NCBI GenBank assembly: GCA_002331255.1
Contig: DCZD01000022.1
Span: forward strand, 71,927-121,348
Source of the DNA: Acidimicrobiaceae bacterium UBA2093
Lineage (GTDB): Bacteria > Actinomycetota > Acidimicrobiia > Acidimicrobiales > Ilumatobacteraceae
Direction: 5' to 3'
DNA length: 49,422 nt
Shown here: piece by piece, positions 24,327-32,743 of the stretch
How positions within the stretch are numbered: the first letter of the stretch is position 1
Layout: the number at the start of each line of letters is the position of its first letter
The notes under the pieces: model-generated
The model's database searches: none
Told to the model about the DNA's origin: nothing
What the model saw: only the letters and a program-made list of their open reading frames with translations
Made by a program: the position numbers and the translations under genes

Positions 24327-25156
24327 CGCGACTTCAATCCCAATACCACGGGTGCCTCCACGGCGGCACGTGACGGATTGCCGCCGAACTCGGGGCACCA
24401 CTGCCGGTAGTCGCAGTAGTTGCACAGCGGTCCCTTTTTGGTTCCGAATTGTCCGGTTTCACACGATCTCTTGATTGCTCCATAAATGGCTTTGACGCGC
24501 TGCAACTGGAAGTTCACTTTGTTCTCAAGCGGCCTCGTCTCGACAGCCTTGCCATCTTTCAGAAACAGCAGTCGCAGCGCCGCGGGGCTGGATCCCTTTT
24601 CTTGTTTGCAGAGCCACGCATATAAGAGCATGGCCTTCATCTTGTCGTCGACGAAGTTGGGTGAAGGGCTCTTACCAGTCTTGTAGTCGACGATGACGAA
24701 GTTTCCGTCGTTGTCTCGTTCGAGACGGTCGATGATTCCGGTGAGCTTGAATTCACCCATGGAATGCTCAACCCTCATTTCCATTGCTTCAGGTCGCACG
24801 GTGGTGGGGTCTTCCATCGTGAAGTAGGTATCGACCAACTTTCGCACGTCGATCCAGAACGGATGATCAACATCGGAAGTGAGCTCTAGATATGCGAAGT
24901 CTTCGTCATTAGGCGCACCGTATTGCACGGCGTCGAACAGATGGCGAGCCATTTCAACTGTCCGCTCGGTACTGTCTTCTTTGAGTAGTAACTCGAGGAT
25001 GCGATGGACGATCGTCCCTTTGTATTTGTCGATCGTCGGTGGATCGGGGAGTTTCTCAATGTTCACAAATCGGAACTTCAACGGACATGACTCGAATGAA
25101 CCGATGCGCGACGGCGAAAGTGTAAGAGGTATCGGAAAGGGAGAACCAGATGTCAC
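24323..25156 (-). CDS. Stand-alone RecB-type PD-(D/E)XK nuclease with Fe-S cluster motif
   Basis: A 277-residue protein resembling the nuclease domain of RecB/AddB and Cas4. Catalytic residues are in GIIDRLERD and NFVIVDYKTGKSP (Asp, then the D-Y-K part of the PD-(D/E)XK core). One Cys near residue 24 (SFESCPLKF) and three near the C-terminus (LCNYCDYRQWCPEF) make the four-cysteine set that holds a 4Fe-4S cluster in AddB and Cas4. No helicase part or CRISPR genes are nearby. It probably processes DNA ends in repair. The GTG at 25156 gives the conserved LSPSRIGSFESC start. Translation is coupled to the PAP2 gene by GTGA. Confidence 0.88.
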   Translation of the reverse strand: MTSGSPFPIPLTLSPSRIGSFESCPLKFRFVNIEKLPDPPTIDKYKGTIVHRILELLLKEDSTERTVEMARHLFDAVQYGAPNDEDFAYLELTSDVDHPFWIDVRKLVDTYFTMEDPTTVRPEAMEMRVEHSMGEFKLTGIIDRLERDNDGNFVIVDYKTGKSPSPNFVDDKMKAMLLYAWLCKQEKGSSPAALRLLFLKDGKAVETRPLENKVNFQLQRVKAIYGAIKRSCETGQFGTKKGPLCNYCDYRQWCPEFGGNPSRAAVEAPVVLGLKSR

Positions 25157-25170
25157 GAGATGATTCTTGA

Positions 25171-26061
25171 CTATGCGAGTGCGCGCACTGTGCGACCGAT
25201 GAATCCGGCAAGTTCCTCCGGATGGGTGAACGGCCCGAAATGCCCCATCTCGTCCCATTGCACGTATGTGGAGTTGCCCAGTTGCTCGGAGACGTTCGCG
25301 GCGAATCGAGAGGGTTGCAGAGGTTCGGGGCGGCCACACAGCACCCAGGTCGGCACGGTGATGCTCGGCAATTCGTGCCACTCGGGAGCCGCTCCGCCGG
25401 TCTCGTATGTGCGGGCCTCGTGTTCCGGTGCGCACTTCAATGTGACGGTTCCATCGGGTTGTCCGGCGAAACCGTGTCGAACATACGACTCGCGAGCAAC
25501 AGGGTGGAATGAGTTCATCGGAGGTTTACTAGCGAAGTTCGTCAGTGCAGCATCGAAGCTGTCGAACGAGCTGCGCCTCTTGCGCGCACCATCTGCAAGA
25601 AAATTCGACGGTGTATCACCGCTCATGGTTGATGGCATCGGTGGAAAGACGATGGGCTCGAAGATAAAGAGAGCTCGAAATAGAGATGGCTCAGCGAGGG
25701 CTGCCATGAGGAGCGTGGCTCCTCCCATTGAGTGACCTACCCCGATGAGGCCTGCGCCAGCGTGTCGCTCTGTAGTTGCACGTGCCGCAGCAAGAGCATC
25801 ATCGCCGTAGTCAGCCCACTTCAGAGTCGCTGGATCGACTTTCTGTGAGTCGCCAAAGCCACGATGATCAAACGCCATGCAGTGCAATTCGGCTCTCAGC
25901 ACGTCAGCTATCGGCTGCCAACAATGGGCATGAAAGCCTGTCGCATGCGAGAACAACACGGGACTCGAAGAATTCGACGAAGTCGCGGGTGACAACTCAT
26001 GCAGCGCGATGGACGTGCCATCAGCGCTCGTGACGCTCACGGCATCGCTACAAGTCGCCAC
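25171..26061 (-). CDS. Alpha/beta hydrolase
   Basis: A 296-residue alpha/beta hydrolase. The oxyanion region is LFSHATGFHAHCW, the nucleophile elbow GVGHSMGG (Ser111), FDHRGFGDS precedes it, and the C-terminal WDEMGHFGPF holds the catalytic His. The acid is probably in the WVLCGRPEPLQ strand region. The family covers esterases, thioesterases and peroxidases; no substrate can be assigned. It sits third in the acyl-CoA-synthetase to WS/DGAT group, so a fatty-ester or acyl-CoA substrate is plausible. GTG start at 26061, 31 bp after the SDR stop. Confidence 0.87.
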   Translation of the reverse strand: MATCSDAVSVTSADGTSIALHELSPATSSNSSSPVLFSHATGFHAHCWQPIADVLRAELHCMAFDHRGFGDSQKVDPATLKWADYGDDALAAARATTERHAGAGLIGVGHSMGGATLLMAALAEPSLFRALFIFEPIVFPPMPSTMSGDTPSNFLADGARKRRSSFDSFDAALTNFASKPPMNSFHPVARESYVRHGFAGQPDGTVTLKCAPEHEARTYETGGAAPEWHELPSITVPTWVLCGRPEPLQPSRFAANVSEQLGNSTYVQWDEMGHFGPFTHPEELAGFIGRTVRALA

Positions 26062-26092
26062 GTGATGCTCTGTTTCAATTTCGAATGAAACG

Positions 26093-26989
26093 TCAGCCCT
26101 TCAGAGCGTTGATGAACATCTTGGTTTCGTCCGGCACGCCAGCGGGAATGATGTATCCCTCCGGATCGCGGATCTTGTCCCAGTTGTCACGAACGTCTTC
26201 AAGCGAGAGGTTCTTGTTGAAGTAACCCTCGGCCTCACCGATGAACACGCGGGCAACGCGTCCGCCACCGACTGAGTAGACCTCGCCACTCACATCACAG
26301 TCTTCGTGTGACAGCCATGCAACGATCGGGGAGATGTACTCAGGCTGCAAACTCTGTCCGAGATTGCCAAGCAATGCCTCGGTCATGCGAGTGAGTGCGA
26401 GCGGAGCAATGGCATTGGCCTTGATGTTGTACTTGGCGCCCTCTTGTGCGAGTACGCGAGTGAGTCCGACGAGGCCCATTTTCGCCGCGCCGTAGTTCGC
26501 CTGGCCAAAGTTGCCGAAGATGCCTGCCGCTGACGATGTGGACACGATGCGTCCGTAGCCCTGCTCGCGCATGTGCACCCATGCCGGACGTGTCACATTG
26601 AAGGCACCCTTCAAGTGGACATCGATGACCGCATCGACCAAGTCTGGTGTCATGTTGTGAAACGACTTGTCGCGCAAGATGCCGGCGTTGTTGATGACAA
26701 TGTCGACGCGACCGAAAGTATCGATGGCCGTCTTGATGATCGACTCACCACCTGCGGGGGTGCTGACGCTGTCGTAGTTGGCGACAGCTTCGCCACCAGC
26801 AGCCTTGATTTCATCGACGACTTTCTGGGCAGCCGAGGTGCTCGAACCAGTTCCATCAACTGAACCACCAAGGTCGTTCACCACGATGAGTGCTCCACGA
26901 CTGGCGAGGAGAAGTGCGTGTTGGCGTCCAAGTCCACCACCGGCACCAGTGATGACAGCGACTTTTCCGTCGTATCCGAGCTTGCTCAT
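26093..26989 (-). CDS. SDR-family 3-hydroxyacyl-CoA dehydrogenase (MFE-2 dehydrogenase type)
   Basis: A 298-residue SDR. It has TGAGGGLGRQHALLLA, the insertion VVNDLGGSVDGTGSS, NNAGILRD, and the catalytic STSSAAG and YGAAKMGL (Tyr, Lys). The NDLGG..DG insertion and NNAGILRD are typical of the (3R)-hydroxyacyl-CoA dehydrogenase half of peroxisomal multifunctional enzyme 2 and its actinobacterial relatives. It should oxidise a 3-hydroxyacyl-CoA with NAD. The ATG start at 26989 is preceded by a purine-rich AAAGGA about seven bases away. A close paralogue lies at 40786. Confidence 0.9.
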   Translation of the reverse strand: MSKLGYDGKVAVITGAGGGLGRQHALLLASRGALIVVNDLGGSVDGTGSSTSAAQKVVDEIKAAGGEAVANYDSVSTPAGGESIIKTAIDTFGRVDIVINNAGILRDKSFHNMTPDLVDAVIDVHLKGAFNVTRPAWVHMREQGYGRIVSTSSAAGIFGNFGQANYGAAKMGLVGLTRVLAQEGAKYNIKANAIAPLALTRMTEALLGNLGQSLQPEYISPIVAWLSHEDCDVSGEVYSVGGGRVARVFIGEAEGYFNKNLSLEDVRDNWDKIRDPEGYIIPAGVPDETKMFINALKG

Positions 26990-27043
26990 GGGGGGTCCTT
27001 TCGTTCGGCGCGGGATTCGCGCCTCGAGTTGGTCAGCGACCGG

Positions 27044-28684
27044 TCACGCTAGCCCGAGGCGCTCGAGTGCCTCCGACTTGAGCCGCTTGTAATCGAGTTT
27101 TCCGTTCGGGGCGCGACCGATGCTGGAGATTTCAAGCACCCGCTTGGGGGCCTTGTATGTGGCGAGTGAGGACTTCACATGTGCGATGAGGGTCGCCTCA
27201 TCGAGGGGTTGTCCCGACTGGGTCTCGACGAGCGCGGTGATGGCTTCGCCGAAGCGTTCATCTGGAACGCCAACAACAGCTGCATCAGCAACCGACGGAT
27301 GAGCCTTCAGTACTTCTTCCACTTCTTCTGGGTACACCTTTTCGCCACCGGTGTTGATGCACTGACTTCCACGACCGAGCAATTTGACCGAGCCGTCAGC
27401 TTCAACTTCTGCCCAGTCGCCGGGAATGGTGTAGCGAACACCGTCGACCATGATGAATGTGGACGCGGTCTTTGCTTCATCTTTGTAGTAGCCGACCGAA
27501 GTACGCCCACGAAGTGCGACGCGTCCGCGCTCGCCCGATCCCGGAACTACCTCGCGACCGTCTTCGGTGATGACTCTGGTGTTCGGCGACAATTTGAACT
27601 TCGCAGTCGAGGCCTTGTCCTGTGCGGTCGTCGTCGATGACGCCATGCCGACTGCTTCCGAGGAACCCAAGCTGTCGACCATGATGAGGCGCTCGTTGTG
27701 GCGTAGCAGCCCCGCTTTCGTCTCGGCAGACCACATGACACCACTCGAGATGATGACGCGGAGGCTAGAGATGTCCCACTTACCGGGGTTCTCGTCGAGT
27801 GCTTTCAGGATCGGCTTGGCAAACGCGTCGCCGACAATCGACATGCTGTTCACCTTGTGTTGTTGCACGGTGTCGAGCAACTCCTTCGGGTCAAAGCTGC
27901 GAGATGTCATCGTGCAGACGGACCCCGCGAGAGCCATGTTCCACATCGCATTGAATGCGCCAGTTCCGTGCATCAGCGGAGCAGCAGGAAGATTCACCGG
28001 CCCGGGCTTAGCAACTTTCTCATCGAAGGCATTCCAGTCGACGAAGGTGGGCAGTGGGTTCTTCGTGGAGCCATCGAGCGAAGCGACCATGTCGTCTTGC
28101 AACCACATCACTCCTTTGGGCATGCCCGTTGTGCCACCGGTATAGAGGAAGTACATGTCGGTTCCGCTTCGGCCCCAGGGTGCGACGACGCGCTCCGAAT
28201 GTGACTGCGCTGCAGAGTCATATGGGATGGCGAAAGATGGGCATGGCTGCGATCCATCGTCGACCCAGATCCATGTCTTCACGTTCGGCAGGCGGTCCCT
28301 CACGTTGATGCACTTGTCGGCGAACGAGCCATGGAAGATGACTGCCACTGAATCGGAGTTCTCGCAGATGTAGACCAGTTCGTCTTCGTTGTACCTGTAG
28401 TTGATGTTGACCGGTACAAGTCCAACCTTGAACAGCCCAAACATCGACTCCATGTATTCCGGACAGTTCGTCATGTACTGAGCAACTTTGTCTTGATGAG
28501 CGATCCCTGCATCGAGCAGAGTCTGGGCAATCCCGTTTGCCCGCTTGTCGAAATCAGCCCACGTCACATTCCGGTCGCCATGTACAAGCGCTTGGGCCGC
28601 GGGGAAGCGAATAGCGACGCGCTCCCACATATCGGCGAAGTTCCAGCCTGCGTTGTCTGGGGAGGGAGTCGAAGAAGTTGCCAC
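27044..28684 (-). CDS. Acyl-CoA synthetase (AMP-binding enzyme)
   Basis: Activates a carboxylic acid to its acyl-CoA through an acyl-adenylate. The 546-residue protein has the P-loop-like YTGGTTGMPKGVMW (around residue 181), the DSLGSSEA motif, the hinge region PGDWAEVEADGSVKLLGRGSQCINTGGEKVYPEEVE, and the C-terminal catalytic Lys in GRAPNGKLDYKRLK. The full set supports an active FadD-type ligase; chain length is unknown. GTG 28684 is chosen because a TATCCT hexamer ends six bases upstream and the next residues are conserved. The frame extends to 28822 but would overlap the divergent gene. It heads the seven-gene minus-strand unit ending with WS/DGAT. Confidence 0.93.
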   Translation of the reverse strand: MATSSTPSPDNAGWNFADMWERVAIRFPAAQALVHGDRNVTWADFDKRANGIAQTLLDAGIAHQDKVAQYMTNCPEYMESMFGLFKVGLVPVNINYRYNEDELVYICENSDSVAVIFHGSFADKCINVRDRLPNVKTWIWVDDGSQPCPSFAIPYDSAAQSHSERVVAPWGRSGTDMYFLYTGGTTGMPKGVMWLQDDMVASLDGSTKNPLPTFVDWNAFDEKVAKPGPVNLPAAPLMHGTGAFNAMWNMALAGSVCTMTSRSFDPKELLDTVQQHKVNSMSIVGDAFAKPILKALDENPGKWDISSLRVIISSGVMWSAETKAGLLRHNERLIMVDSLGSSEAVGMASSTTTAQDKASTAKFKLSPNTRVITEDGREVVPGSGERGRVALRGRTSVGYYKDEAKTASTFIMVDGVRYTIPGDWAEVEADGSVKLLGRGSQCINTGGEKVYPEEVEEVLKAHPSVADAAVVGVPDERFGEAITALVETQSGQPLDEATLIAHVKSSLATYKAPKRVLEISSIGRAPNGKLDYKRLKSEALERLGLA

Positions 28685-28690
28685 CGCGCA

Positions 28691-28696
28691 AGGATA
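28691..28696 (-). promoter_or_regulatory. Predicted leaderless -10 of the acyl-CoA synthetase gene
   Basis: TATCCT on the minus strand ends six bases before GTG 28684. Confidence 0.5.
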
Positions 28697-28729
28697 CGAG
28701 AGCCGTAGGTGAGAGCGAAAACGACCGAA

Positions 28730-28735
28730 TACTGT
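28730..28735 (+). promoter_or_regulatory. Predicted leaderless -10 of the acyl-CoA dehydrogenase gene
   Basis: TACTGT ends six bases before GTG 28742, favouring that start over GTG 28709, which has no such element. Confidence 0.5.
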
Positions 28736-28741
28736 GGCGCC

Positions 28742-29914
28742 GTGCTTGACGTGTCGTCCGCGGTCCTCCCAGGTGACGACGATCCGCGTCGCCAGTTGGT
28801 CCGCCGTTGGTTGTCGGGCCATCCAAGTGCCACAGCACGCGAGTTAGCCGAGTCGGGTTACGTAGCACCCCACTGGCCTGAGCCCTACGGCGTGAACGCA
28901 GACCCTTTGCTGCAACTGATCGTCGATGACGAATTCAAGCGCGCGGGCGTGACGCGTCCAGCGAACCCAATCGGAATCGGATGGGCAGGCCCAACGCTCC
29001 TGTTTGCCGGTACTGAGGAACAAAAGAAGAGGTATCTGCCACCGATGCTCGCGGCAGAGGAGATCTGGTGCCAGTTGTTCAGTGAGCCACAGAGCGGGAG
29101 TGATTTGGCGAGTCTTAGTACGAAGGCCGTGCGAGATGGCGATGAGTGGGTGATTAATGGCCAGAAGATATGGACGTCGGGGGCGCATGAGTCACAATTC
29201 GGCATTCTGATCGCACGTACCGACACGGCGATGCCGAAACACCGTGGCATCACTTATTTCATTTGCCCCATGGACGCACCAGGAATCGAAATTCGCGGCA
29301 TCACGTCAATGGCCGGAGCCGCGTCTTTTAATGAAGTGTTCTTCACAGATGTGCGCCTTCCCCATGCAAATATCGTTGGTGAAGTGAACGACGGGTGGCG
29401 TCTCGCGAAAGTGACGCTCGGTAATGAACGTGTCAGCTTGTCATCTGGCGGTGTGCTGTGGGGCATGGGGCCATCGGCGGCTGATCTTGTGTCGATTGTT
29501 CGTCGTGGTGGTGGAGTCGCAGACGCGACGCTGCGTCAACGTGTCGCAGCGCTGTACACCGAGCATGTCATCTTGGAGTTGATCCGCGCACGCACGTTGA
29601 CGGCACGTCTTCGTGGTGAGCAGCCAGGTCCGGAAGCAAGTATTCGAAAGATCATCGCTGATGAGCACGGCCAGCGAACGATGATGCTTGCTCGCGACCT
29701 CATCGGAGCTGCTGCAATGTTGGTCGGGCCTACGCACGACTCCACTTCTTTGAGTGCACGTTCGTGGTACAGCGGGTTCTTGTTCTCTCGTGCTCTCACG
29801 ATTGGAGGAGGAACCGGGGAGGTGCAGCGCAACATCATCGGCGAGAAGGTGTTGGGTCTTCCCTCAGAGCCTGATGCAACGGCGTCTGTTCCATACTCCT
29901 TGATGCCTCGCTGA
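28742..29914 (+). CDS. Acyl-CoA dehydrogenase
   Basis: FAD-dependent alpha,beta-dehydrogenation of an acyl-CoA. The 390-residue protein shows the N-terminal helical domain (HWPEPYGVNADPL), CQLFSEPQSGSDLASLST, the beta-domain NGQKIWTSGAHES (FAD and substrate contacts), TLGNERVS, and the C-terminal RALTIGGGTGEVQRNIIGEKVLGLP. The position where medium-chain enzymes carry the catalytic Glu (just before the GT of the last motif) is Gly, so the base must lie elsewhere, as in some FadE types; I cannot assign it. GTG 28742 rests on the TACTGT hexamer; the frame also offers GTG 28709, 33 bases upstream. Divergent from the acyl-CoA synthetase gene. Confidence 0.92.
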   Translation: MLDVSSAVLPGDDDPRRQLVRRWLSGHPSATARELAESGYVAPHWPEPYGVNADPLLQLIVDDEFKRAGVTRPANPIGIGWAGPTLLFAGTEEQKKRYLPPMLAAEEIWCQLFSEPQSGSDLASLSTKAVRDGDEWVINGQKIWTSGAHESQFGILIARTDTAMPKHRGITYFICPMDAPGIEIRGITSMAGAASFNEVFFTDVRLPHANIVGEVNDGWRLAKVTLGNERVSLSSGGVLWGMGPSAADLVSIVRRGGGVADATLRQRVAALYTEHVILELIRARTLTARLRGEQPGPEASIRKIIADEHGQRTMMLARDLIGAAAMLVGPTHDSTSLSARSWYSGFLFSRALTIGGGTGEVQRNIIGEKVLGLPSEPDATASVPYSLMPR

Positions 29915-29958
29915 CGAGGTTGTCTGAGCCCCGTGACGGGTGTAGGTCGAATCGCTCT

Positions 29959-29964
29959 TACACT
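29959..29964 (+). promoter_or_regulatory. Predicted leaderless -10 of the metal ABC operon
   Basis: TACACT ends seven bases before GTG 29972. Confidence 0.45.
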
Positions 29965-29971
29965 CGAAGCC

Positions 29972-31084
29972 GTGGCAGCCCCCGCCTCAACCAAACGTCG
30001 TCGTGTCATGCGCGGCCTCGTCGCCGTATCGTTCATCGCGACAATCGCCGCGTGCTCATCTGGTGACGATTCGAGGCCGACCAGCGACATGTCTGCCGTC
30101 AACGATGCAACCACGGTCGCAGCGCATGATCGAGCTCGCGAAGAATGCTTAGGAGGCTCAGTAATCAGTGGCGGCCCGTTGGGTATCGCAACCACGGTCG
30201 CACCAATCACGAACCTGGTGGCACTAATCGTGGGTGACTCCGGAGTAACTGTCACTGGAATCGTGCCAGAGGGAACCAACTCTCACACGTTCGAGCCGCC
30301 GCCAAGCGTGGCTGCAACTCTTGAAAAAGCAGATGTTGTGTTTATCAACGGCCTTGTTCTTGAGGAGCCAACGAAGGATCTCGCGACTGCGAACATGAAG
30401 GCTGGTGCCGTCATCTGCGAATTGGGCACCGCGATTCTTCCCGAGAATCAATACCTCTACGACTTCTCATTCCCAGAAGAAGGGGGCAAGCCCAATCCGC
30501 ATTTGTGGACCAACCCACCGCTTGCACGCGAATATGTGACACTGATCAGGGATGTACTTGTGACGCGTGACCCAGAAAACAGCGCCAAGTACGAGTCAAA
30601 TCATGACAATGTGGTGGCGATGATTGACAGTCTCGATGATGCGATGGCGACCGCCACGGCCTCTCTGCCGGTGGACCAGAGAAAGCTGCTCACGTATCAC
30701 GATGCATACGCGTACTTCGCAAAGACGTACAACTGGACAGTCGTCGGGGCGATTCAGCCGTCCTCGTTCGAAGAGCCAACTCCGAAAGATGTCGCCAAAC
30801 TCATCGAACAAGTACGAAGTGAGAATGTGAAAGCAGTTTTTGGTAGCGAGGTCTTTCCCTCGCCTGTGCTCGAACAGATTGGTAACGAAGCAGGAGTCGC
30901 GTACATCGACGTGCTTCGCGATGATGACCTGCCAGGGGGTCCGGGCGATGTTGAGCATTCGTGGGCCGGTCTCATGCGTTTCGACTACGTCACGATGGTA
31001 GAAGCACTCGGCGGCGATGCAACAGCGTTGAAAGAAGTTGACATCTCCGTTGACGTAGAGGACAAGGCCTACTACCCACAATGA
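29972..31084 (+). CDS. Zn/Mn-type ABC transporter substrate-binding lipoprotein (ZnuA/TroA family)
   Basis: Captures a divalent metal outside the membrane and hands it to the permease. Residues 1-30 form a KRRR-containing signal with lipobox ATIAAC. The cluster A-1 fold carries the expected ligands: His in NSHTFEPPP, His in NPHLWTNPP, His in TYHDAYAYF, and an acidic residue late in the protein (FGSEVF or IDVLRDDD). There is no His-rich loop of the kind typical of ZnuA, so Mn or Fe is as likely as Zn. Start choice: GTG 29972 by its TACACT hexamer; GTG 29933 and ATG 30008 are alternatives. The stop overlaps the ATPase start (ATGA, 31081-31084). Confidence 0.9.
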   Translation: MAAPASTKRRRVMRGLVAVSFIATIAACSSGDDSRPTSDMSAVNDATTVAAHDRAREECLGGSVISGGPLGIATTVAPITNLVALIVGDSGVTVTGIVPEGTNSHTFEPPPSVAATLEKADVVFINGLVLEEPTKDLATANMKAGAVICELGTAILPENQYLYDFSFPEEGGKPNPHLWTNPPLAREYVTLIRDVLVTRDPENSAKYESNHDNVVAMIDSLDDAMATATASLPVDQRKLLTYHDAYAYFAKTYNWTVVGAIQPSSFEEPTPKDVAKLIEQVRSENVKAVFGSEVFPSPVLEQIGNEAGVAYIDVLRDDDLPGGPGDVEHSWAGLMRFDYVTMVEALGGDATALKEVDISVDVEDKAYYPQ

Positions 31085-31878
31085 ACGCTTTAGCGGCCTC
31101 GGAAGCACTTGTTGAATGTCATGAACTGACATGCGCATACGACGGGGCCGTAGCGGTCGATGACGTGTCGATGGCGATTCGGCGGGGTGACTTCGTCGGG
31201 GTTGTGGGTCCTTCGGGGTCCGGAAAAACCACACTGTTGAAAGCGATTCTCGGTTCGGTGCATCCGGCCAGCGGACACGTACACCGACTGCAGGGTCTGA
31301 AGATGGCGTACGTACCGCAAGTTGAGAGTGTGGACTGGAACTTTCCGGTGACAGTTCTCGAGACAGTGGTGATGACGCGCACACGTAACGGTTGGTGGCC
31401 GCGTATCACGAAGGACGAGCGGGATGAGGCAGAGCGAGTGTTGCATCGGCTTGGGCTTGTTGATGTCGCTGCGCGACACATTCGTGAACTTTCCGGCGGA
31501 CAACAACAGCGAGTGTTTATTGCCAGAGCATTGTTCCATCGCCCCGAACTTTTAGTTCTCGATGAGCCGACGTCTGGAGTCGACGTTCGCACGCGACATG
31601 AGGTCTTACATTTGCTTGCAGACTTACACGACGAAGGCCTTTCGATCGTGCTGACGACTCATGACCTGAACGGCCTTGCCGCCCACTTGCCCCGTGTGGT
31701 TTGTATCAATCGACGAATTGTCGCTGACGGGTCACCGCGCGAGGTTCTCACTCCTGCCGTGCTCGAGCAGACCTACGGGGCTGCAATGGAAGTGCTGATT
31801 CATGGTGGAATGCCGGTCGTCTTGGAGAGTGGCGCAGACCACGTCGCACGTCGACTCTCAAATCTGACGACATCTTGA
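31081..31878 (+). CDS. Metal ABC transporter ATP-binding protein (ZnuC/TroB family)
   Basis: A 265-residue ABC ATPase powering the importer. Walker A is GPSGSGKTTLLK near residue 43, the Q-loop lies in YVPQVESVDWNFPVTV (this WNFP segment is typical of metal-type importers), the signature is LSGGQQQRVFIARAL, Walker B LLVLDEPTSGVD, and the switch is LTTHDL. The start overlaps the binding-protein stop and its own stop overlaps a possible TTG start of the permease, so all three are coupled. Confidence 0.94.
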   Translation: MNALAASEALVECHELTCAYDGAVAVDDVSMAIRRGDFVGVVGPSGSGKTTLLKAILGSVHPASGHVHRLQGLKMAYVPQVESVDWNFPVTVLETVVMTRTRNGWWPRITKDERDEAERVLHRLGLVDVAARHIRELSGGQQQRVFIARALFHRPELLVLDEPTSGVDVRTRHEVLHLLADLHDEGLSIVLTTHDLNGLAAHLPRVVCINRRIVADGSPREVLTPAVLEQTYGAAMEVLIHGGMPVVLESGADHVARRLSNLTTS

Positions 31879-31895
31879 CGCAAGGCCACACAATC

Positions 31896-32741
31896 ATGCT
31901 CGCGACGTTGTTCGAACCCTTTGGCTATTCGTTCTTTAATAATGGACTTGCAGTCGCGACACTCGCTGGCGCACTGTGTGGCTTGCTCGGCGTGTTCGTC
32001 GTCTTGCGCGGCATGAGCTATATCGGACATGGACTCTCGCACGCGGTGTTCGGCGGTGCAGCAGCCTCGGCTGTGGTCGGCATCAACTACTTCTTGGGAG
32101 CTGGCATCTGGGCTGTTGTATCAGGGGTGCTCATCGGCCGAATAGCTCGTCGTCGCATCATCGGTGCGGACGCGGCTATCGGAGTTGTCACGACGGCGTC
32201 TTTTGCAATCGGCCTGGCATTGTTGAATCGTTACGGACAGGCAAAGAAAAGCATTGAAGCGGTGCTCTTCGGATCGGTTCTCGGTGTGCAACCAGCCGAT
32301 ATCTGGGCGGTCTCAATCGTCGCCGTCTTAGTTGGAATCCTTATTGTCGCCTTCTATCGACGCTTGTTGTTCGCCACTTTCGACCCTGATGTCGCGCAAG
32401 TGACCGGCGTCAAGGTCGCCTGGGTCGAAGCACTGGTGATGATGATGTTGTCGCTCACCATTCTCGTCACGATGCGCGTTATCGGAACATTGCTCATCTC
32501 GGCGCTTCTCGTTATTCCGGCTGCGACATCTCGGATGTTGACGAACTCGTTTGCGCGCATGCTTTGGATCTCGCCAGTCCTTGGTGCAGTCGCTGGATTT
32601 GTGGGGATGAACGCTGCGTACCATCTGGACACGTCGGCAAGTGCCACCGTGATTCTTGTAGCCGCATTCGGCTTCGTGTCGGTGTATGCCGCTACTGGTA
32701 TTCGTGGCCGTGCGCGCGTGGCACACGTGCATCACATCTGA
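31896..32741 (+). CDS. Metal ABC transporter permease (ZnuB/TroC family)
   Basis: An integral membrane protein with about eight hydrophobic helices (GLAVATLAGALCGLLGVFVV, GAGIWAVVSGVLIG, SIVAVLVGILIVAFY, MMMLSLTILVTM and others). FVVLRGMSYIGHGLSHAVFGG near the N-terminus is the conserved permease motif of the manganese/zinc/iron family. Start is ATG 31896 (281 residues). A TTG at 31875 overlapping the ATPase stop would add seven residues and is equally possible. The end lies two bases from the stop of the convergent fusion gene. Confidence 0.92.
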   Translation: MLATLFEPFGYSFFNNGLAVATLAGALCGLLGVFVVLRGMSYIGHGLSHAVFGGAAASAVVGINYFLGAGIWAVVSGVLIGRIARRRIIGADAAIGVVTTASFAIGLALLNRYGQAKKSIEAVLFGSVLGVQPADIWAVSIVAVLVGILIVAFYRRLLFATFDPDVAQVTGVKVAWVEALVMMMLSLTILVTMRVIGTLLISALLVIPAATSRMLTNSFARMLWISPVLGAVAGFVGMNAAYHLDTSASATVILVAAFGFVSVYAATGIRGRARVAHVHHI

Positions 32742-32743
32742 CA

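Noticed and set aside
24323..25156. Cas4 of a CRISPR system
   Set aside because: No Cas1, Cas2 or repeat array is present in the window; the neighbours are lipid genes.
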